53,190 nucleotides of DNA, from NCBI GenBank assembly GCA_036397635.1, contig DASWIP010000065.1:1-53190 (forward strand), given 5' to 3'. How positions within the stretch are numbered: position 1 is the stretch's first letter; every line of letters begins with the position of its first letter. Source of the stretch: DASWIP01 sp036397635. GTDB lineage: Bacteria > Actinomycetota > AC-67. Below the pieces are notes generated by a model. The model had not been told where the DNA came from. It ran no database searches and saw only the letters and a program-made list of their open reading frames with translations. The position numbers and the translations under genes are program-made. Shown here piece by piece: positions 49,367 through 53,190 of this stretch.

Positions 49367-49789
49367 CTAGTACGTGAGCGTGAAGCTCGCATCGGCGCCG
49401 CGCGTGAGAACGATCACGGCCCAGACCTCACGCGGGGTCCCATGACAGTCGATGGTGCCGGTTTCGACGTCTCCTCGCTGCGAAGACGAGACCCGGCAAG
49501 GCGTGCCGGTGCCGTCGAGGTCGGTATAGAAGTACGCGTCGAGCTCTTCAAGACCGGTTGCGCCGTCGGTAAGCGTCAGCGTGTATGCGCTGCCGTCCGC
49601 ACGCTGCTGAAGGGCTTTCACGTAGCCGGTCACACCGTTCGTATGCCGATCGATGCCGTACATCGCGCGCGGGACAGACGGTGAAGCCGCAGCGAACCGG
49701 ATGCGGCCCGAGGCGGGTTGCGCGCGCGCCGGCACGCCCGCACCGGCCAGCGCGAGCAGCGCACCCAGGACGACCATGGATCGTCTCAT
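49367..49789 (-). CDS. Small secreted protein of unknown function
   Basis: 140 residues from ATG 49789. Residues 1-23 form a signal peptide (MVVLGALLALAGAGVPARA). The mature part looks beta-rich (GVTGYVKALQQRADGSAYTLTLTDGATGLEELDAYFYTDLDGTGTPC and EVWAVIVLTRGADASFTLTY) with two cysteines that may pair. It is lipocalin-like in size, but I recognise no family. It is in the same direction as the LVIVD-repeat gene, with a 200-bp gap that contains the tandem repeats. About 160 bp separate its start from the end of the amino-acid transporter ATPase gene. Confidence 0.65.
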   Translation of the reverse strand: MRRSMVVLGALLALAGAGVPARAQPASGRIRFAAASPSVPRAMYGIDRHTNGVTGYVKALQQRADGSAYTLTLTDGATGLEELDAYFYTDLDGTGTPCRVSSSQRGDVETGTIDCHGTPREVWAVIVLTRGADASFTLTY

Positions 49790-49949
49790 GTCGATGGTGG
49801 CTGGCTTCGCCTCCGCGGCACGGCGTCCCTGCGCCGGATCGCCCGATGCTGCCCTCGCGGGCGATGGATCACATTTGGACCTGCTGTGCGGTTCGGCGGC
49901 TCATGATGGGACGAACCGGCAAGACCGGGCACGCGGACGATGCGTGCGC

Positions 49950-50702
49950 CTACAGGATCTGCGACAGGAACTTCTTGGTGCGCTCCTCGCGCGGGTTGGT
50001 GAAGAAGTGCTCGGGGGTCCCGATCTCCACGACCTGACCATCGTCCATGAACACCATCCGGCCCGCAACCTCGCGGGCGAACCCCATCTCGTGGGTCACC
50101 ACGATCATGGTCATGCCCGAGCGCGCCAGCTCGAGCATCGCGTCGAGCACCTCTTTGATCATCTCAGGATCCAGAGCCGAGGTCGGCTCGTCGAACAGCA
50201 TCACCTTCGGCTGCATCGCGAGCGCGCGCGCGATGGCGACGCGCTGCTGCTGTCCGCCCGAGAGCTGCCCCGGGTACTTGAGCGCCTGCTCCGGGATCTG
50301 GACCCGCTCGAGCTGCAGCATCGCGATCTCTTCGGCTTCCCTCTTGGGCTTGTGACGCACCTGACGCGGCGCCAGCGTGACGTTCTCGAGCACGGTCAGG
50401 TGCGGGAACAGGTTGAACTGCTGGAACACCATCCCGACCTCGCGCCGGATCTCCTGGATGTTGCGCAGGTCGTCGGACATCTCGATGCCATCAACCACGA
50501 TGCGGCCGGCGTCGTGCTTCTCGAGGCGGTTGATGCAGCGGATCAGCGTGGACTTTCCCGAGCCGGACGGGCCCATCACGACCACGACCTCCTGGCGGTC
50601 CACCTCGAGGTCGACGGTCTTCAGCGCCTGGAAATCACCGAACCACTTGCCGACGCGCTCGCAGACGATCATCGGTCCCGCGCTGGTGCCCGTCTCGCTC
50701 AT
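49950..50702 (-). CDS. aapP: Amino-acid ABC transporter ATP-binding protein (GlnQ/AapP-type)
   Basis: 250 residues from ATG 50702, overlapping the stop of the upstream permease (ATGA). Walker A GPSGSGKST (44-52), Q-loop VGMVFQQFNLFPHLTV, signature GQLSGGQQQRVAIARALA, Walker B VMLFDEPTSALDPEM and the switch histidine in VVTHEMGFAREVA are all present. INRLEKHDAGRIVVDG and DGQVVEIGTPEHFFTNPREERTKKFLSQIL are typical of polar amino-acid importers (GlnQ, ArtP, AapP). It is the last gene of the operon with two permeases. The amino acid carried cannot be told. Confidence 0.95.
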   Translation of the reverse strand: MSETGTSAGPMIVCERVGKWFGDFQALKTVDLEVDRQEVVVVMGPSGSGKSTLIRCINRLEKHDAGRIVVDGIEMSDDLRNIQEIRREVGMVFQQFNLFPHLTVLENVTLAPRQVRHKPKREAEEIAMLQLERVQIPEQALKYPGQLSGGQQQRVAIARALAMQPKVMLFDEPTSALDPEMIKEVLDAMLELARSGMTMIVVTHEMGFAREVAGRMVFMDDGQVVEIGTPEHFFTNPREERTKKFLSQIL

Positions 50703-51949
50703 CGTTCTCCCACCCCGAGTCGCTTCTCGAGACGCTGGCTGGTCTTGGACATCCAGTATGCCCCCACCCAGAAGACGAACGCCGCGAAGCCCAGCGTCTC
50801 AGCCTGCAAGCCATGTCCGGTGAAACGCGGTTGACCGTTGATCTGCTCGGCCACCCTTAGCAGCTCTGCCAACCCGATCGATGCGGCCAGCGACGTGTCC
50901 TTGAACAGGCTGATGAACTGACCCACCATCGCGGGGATGACGGCGCGAAGCGCTTGTGGGAGCACGATCAGCGCTGTGATCTTCACAGGCGACAACCCGA
51001 GCGCCTGCGCCGCTTCAACCTGCTCGTTCGGGACGGCCTGTAGGCCGCCCCGAACGACCTCCGCAACGTAGGCGGCGGTGAAGAGGACGAAGGCGATCAG
51101 GGCTCGAGCAACCAGTGACGGTGTCTGCGTGCCCGGCGGCAGGAAGAACCCGAGCACGAGGAACGCCATGAACAGCAGCGTGATCAGCGGGACCCCGCGG
51201 ATCAGCTCGATATAGGCGACGGAGAGGGCACGGATCGCCGGGAATGTGGAGCGCCGTCCGAGGGCGAGGAGGACCCCGAGGGGGAACGAGAGCAGGATAC
51301 CGCCGAGGGAGAGGAAAAGGGTCAGCATCAGACCTCGCCAGTCCGGATACGGAACCCCTCCGAACGCCACCATCACCTCGAACGCGGCGACGCATCCAAG
51401 GATGAACAGGATCGTTACCCAGCGCACGCCTCGAGGAGGGACCCTGATCCCCGCTACCCGACCGATGAACGCGGTCATTCCAACGCCCAACAGCGCCGCG
51501 GCAGTGACGGGCGATGCGCTCAGTCCAACGACGACCAGCGCGAACACGATGAATGGCCAGAACCGCCGCAGCGGAGCGCGCCATGAGGCCTCCGCCCGCC
51601 CGTCCGTGGGTCGTGTTCGATGAACGGAGACGCCCCATCGCATCCCTCCGAGCAACGTGAGCAGATACACCGCGGCCCACAGCCGCCATAGCTCGTCGCG
51701 CGGGAAGCCGCCCACCATGTAGTTCGTCAGGTTCACATGCACCGCCTCCCAGCGGGCGGTCACGAACAGGAAGCGGAGCGCACGGTACGCGAGGAACGCG
51801 ATCACGAGCGCGCCCACGATCGTGACGATGCTGTTGACGGGCCCCGAGAACAGGTTCTCACGCACCCAATCCTTCGGCTTGGCGCGGTACGCCGGCCGAT
51901 CGGGTTCTGGGATCGGAAGCGGCTCCAGCGTGCTCGTGTCAGTGGCCAT
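50699..51949 (-). CDS. aapM: Amino-acid ABC transporter permease (AapM/HisM-type)
   Basis: 416 residues from ATG 51949, overlapping the stop of the upstream permease by one base. The N-terminal 170 residues hold several hydrophobic helices; then comes the core HisM-like domain: LMLTLFLSLGGILLSFPLGVLLALGRRS, AYIELIRGVPLITLLFMAFLVLGFFLPPG, VRGGLQAVPNEQVEAAQALGLSPVKITALIVLPQALRAVIPAMVGQFISLFKDTSLAASIGLAELL. The EAA motif reads E-A-A-Q-A-L-G-L. The extra N-terminal helices make it longer than ordinary HisM permeases and match the AapM/BztC group. Confidence 0.93.
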   Translation of the reverse strand: MATDTSTLEPLPIPEPDRPAYRAKPKDWVRENLFSGPVNSIVTIVGALVIAFLAYRALRFLFVTARWEAVHVNLTNYMVGGFPRDELWRLWAAVYLLTLLGGMRWGVSVHRTRPTDGRAEASWRAPLRRFWPFIVFALVVVGLSASPVTAAALLGVGMTAFIGRVAGIRVPPRGVRWVTILFILGCVAAFEVMVAFGGVPYPDWRGLMLTLFLSLGGILLSFPLGVLLALGRRSTFPAIRALSVAYIELIRGVPLITLLFMAFLVLGFFLPPGTQTPSLVARALIAFVLFTAAYVAEVVRGGLQAVPNEQVEAAQALGLSPVKITALIVLPQALRAVIPAMVGQFISLFKDTSLAASIGLAELLRVAEQINGQPRFTGHGLQAETLGFAAFVFWVGAYWMSKTSQRLEKRLGVGER

Positions 51950-53133
51950 CAACTGGTGACATACGTCAGGCGACGATTCACCAGATTGGTGATCGCCGAG
52001 ATGGTCAATGAGAAGAACAGGTAGATCCCCATCAAGATAAGGATGCCCTGGGGAGCCGGGTTTCCTTGCCCAATCGCGATACGCGTGATCCGCGTGATCT
52101 CCGGGTAGGCGATGAAGACCGCGAGGGACGAATTCTTCGTGAGGTTCAGGTACTGGTTCGCAAGCGGCGGGATCATGATCCGAAGCGCTTGGGGGAGCAC
52201 GACGAATCTGTAGCGCTGAAACTCGGTCAAGCCCAGCGCCCGAGCAGCTTCGCTCTGACCTCTGGAGACCGCCAGGATGCTTCCACGCACGATCTCGGCG
52301 ATGTGACTGGCCGTGTAGATGAAGAGGCCCGCGAGCAGCGCCGCGAACTCCGGCGACATTCGGATCCCGCCGGTCACTCCGAACTCCTGCCGCTGTGGCA
52401 GGCTCATCGCGACGGGCGTTCCGGTGGCGACGAAGGCGACGACGGCGATGATTAGAAAGGTCCCCGCACCCCACAGGACTCGGTGGTGAGGTTGACCGGT
52501 TCGATCGAACCGACGCGTCCGCCTGATCAGGACGACAACAGCCACAACGGCTGCGACCGCCAGGGAGGCAGCGAAGAGTGGGGCCCCGCCCCCGGCGGCT
52601 TCGACGGATGCAACGACCAACCCGGAGTTCGAGATTACTAGGATCCCGAACAGTTCCGACGCGTTCCCGATCGAGGGCAGCTTGAGGATCACCGCGATGT
52701 ACATGAAGATGATGATGACGAGCACGGGGATGTTGCGAACTGCTTCGACATATAGAGATGCCGCCCGCGCGATCAGCCAGTTGGGAGACAGCCGCGAGAC
52801 GCCGATGACCACGCCAAGGATCGACGCGAGCAGGATCCCGGCACCCGAGACGATCGCCGTGTTCTTAACGCCGACGACGAGAGCACGCCAGACGGGATCG
52901 GAAGACTTGAAGTCCGAACCTGCGATCGCGAACCCGGCCGAACGATCCAGGTAATCGAAATCAGTTCGGATCCCCTGCCGATCGAGGTTGGTCGCGAGGT
53001 TCCCGAAGAGCCACAGGCCGATGACGACGACCCCGCCGACCACCACGATCTGAAAAAGGAGGCGAAGCATACGCACGTCCCGCCACGGCGGAGGCCGACC
53101 GCTCCGCCGATACGCGGGCGCCTCAACACCCAC
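51949..53133 (-). CDS. aapQ: Amino-acid ABC transporter permease (AapQ/BztB-type)
   Basis: 394 residues from GTG 53133, with AAGGAG 8 nt upstream. Hydrophobic from about residue 24. The core reads AIVSGAGILLASILGVVIGVSRLSPNWLIARAASLYVEAVRNIPVLVIIIFMY and, after an insert of about 80 residues containing two extra helices, MSPEFAALLAGLFIYTASHIAEIVRGSILAVSRGQSEAARALGLTEFQRYRFVVLPQALRIMIPPLANQYLNLTKNSSLAVFIAYPE, with the EAA loop E-A-A-R-A-L-G-L. This split arrangement is typical of AapQ. It heads the permease pair; the cognate binding protein is expected just beyond the window edge. Confidence 0.93.
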   Translation of the reverse strand: MGVEAPAYRRSGRPPPWRDVRMLRLLFQIVVVGGVVVIGLWLFGNLATNLDRQGIRTDFDYLDRSAGFAIAGSDFKSSDPVWRALVVGVKNTAIVSGAGILLASILGVVIGVSRLSPNWLIARAASLYVEAVRNIPVLVIIIFMYIAVILKLPSIGNASELFGILVISNSGLVVASVEAAGGGAPLFAASLAVAAVVAVVVLIRRTRRFDRTGQPHHRVLWGAGTFLIIAVVAFVATGTPVAMSLPQRQEFGVTGGIRMSPEFAALLAGLFIYTASHIAEIVRGSILAVSRGQSEAARALGLTEFQRYRFVVLPQALRIMIPPLANQYLNLTKNSSLAVFIAYPEITRITRIAIGQGNPAPQGILILMGIYLFFSLTISAITNLVNRRLTYVTS

Positions 53134-53190
53134 GGGCCTGCTCCTTCATCGGAGTGTGTCTGCGATCGGATGGTGTGGGGCGGCGGCAAC

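Overview
The window is GC-rich DNA (about two thirds G+C by eye) from what is very probably an actinobacterium (Actinomycetota), likely a lineage without a close cultured relative. The main evidence is gene order. From about 20.5 to 44.3 kb it holds mazG, a SurA/PrsA-type lipoprotein, mfd, pth, rplY, prs, glmU, tRNA-Gln, ispE, rsmA, a DUF348/G5 protein in the rpfB position, tatD, metG, rsmI and a protein O-mannosyltransferase. This is the conserved block known from mycobacteria and other Actinomycetota. GTG and TTG starts, strong purine-rich ribosome binding sites and many ATGA-type overlaps fit.

Layout. 1-1.7 kb: phospholipid genes (CdsA cut by the window edge, a CDP-alcohol phosphatidyltransferase, a 47-residue membrane peptide). 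1.9-2.75 kb: a ribbon-helix-helix antitoxin with a GNAT toxin behind an operator-overlapped promoter. 2.9-7.0 kb: a four-gene carbohydrate ABC importer, divergent from a secreted sialidase-like Asp-box protein (7.1-8.3 kb). 8.3-9.0 kb: an orphan NarL-type response regulator. 9.1-20.5 kb: an accessory island that looks lower in GC, with IS481-type and serine-recombinase remnants, two small lipoprotein genes and an 8.7-kb gene for a 2,910-residue secreted repeat protein, then a nucleotidyltransferase. 20.5-44.3 kb: the conserved core, interrupted by a GNAT, a VOC protein, a cupredoxin, a structured non-coding RNA candidate, secreted proteins, a tandem-HTH protein whose frame runs through the tRNA, and a HEXXH protein. 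44.4-46.9 kb: a clan GH-D-like secreted glycosidase broken by one frameshift. 47-49.8 kb: a CDF metal exporter, an LVIVD-repeat protein and a small secreted protein. 49.9-53.1 kb: an AapQMP-type amino-acid ABC importer; its binding protein is not in the window.

How the genes work together. Several loci suggest use of external polymers: the sugar importer beside the sialidase-like protein, and the glycosidase beside the mannosyltransferase. The core genes supply translation and ribosome maturation (metG, rsmA, rsmI, pth, rplY, tRNA-Gln), DNA repair (mfd), nucleotide-pool cleaning (mazG) and cell-envelope precursors (glmU, ispE, prs).

The least conventional elements are (i) the RNA at about 23.36-23.62 kb, whose first helix strand is perfectly complementary to the last conserved 11 nt of 16S rRNA; (ii) the giant repeat protein with two lipoprotein genes behind it; (iii) the tRNA-Gln with C at position 33 and an upstream frame that reads through it. 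All calls were made by reading the sequence; no database search was run.
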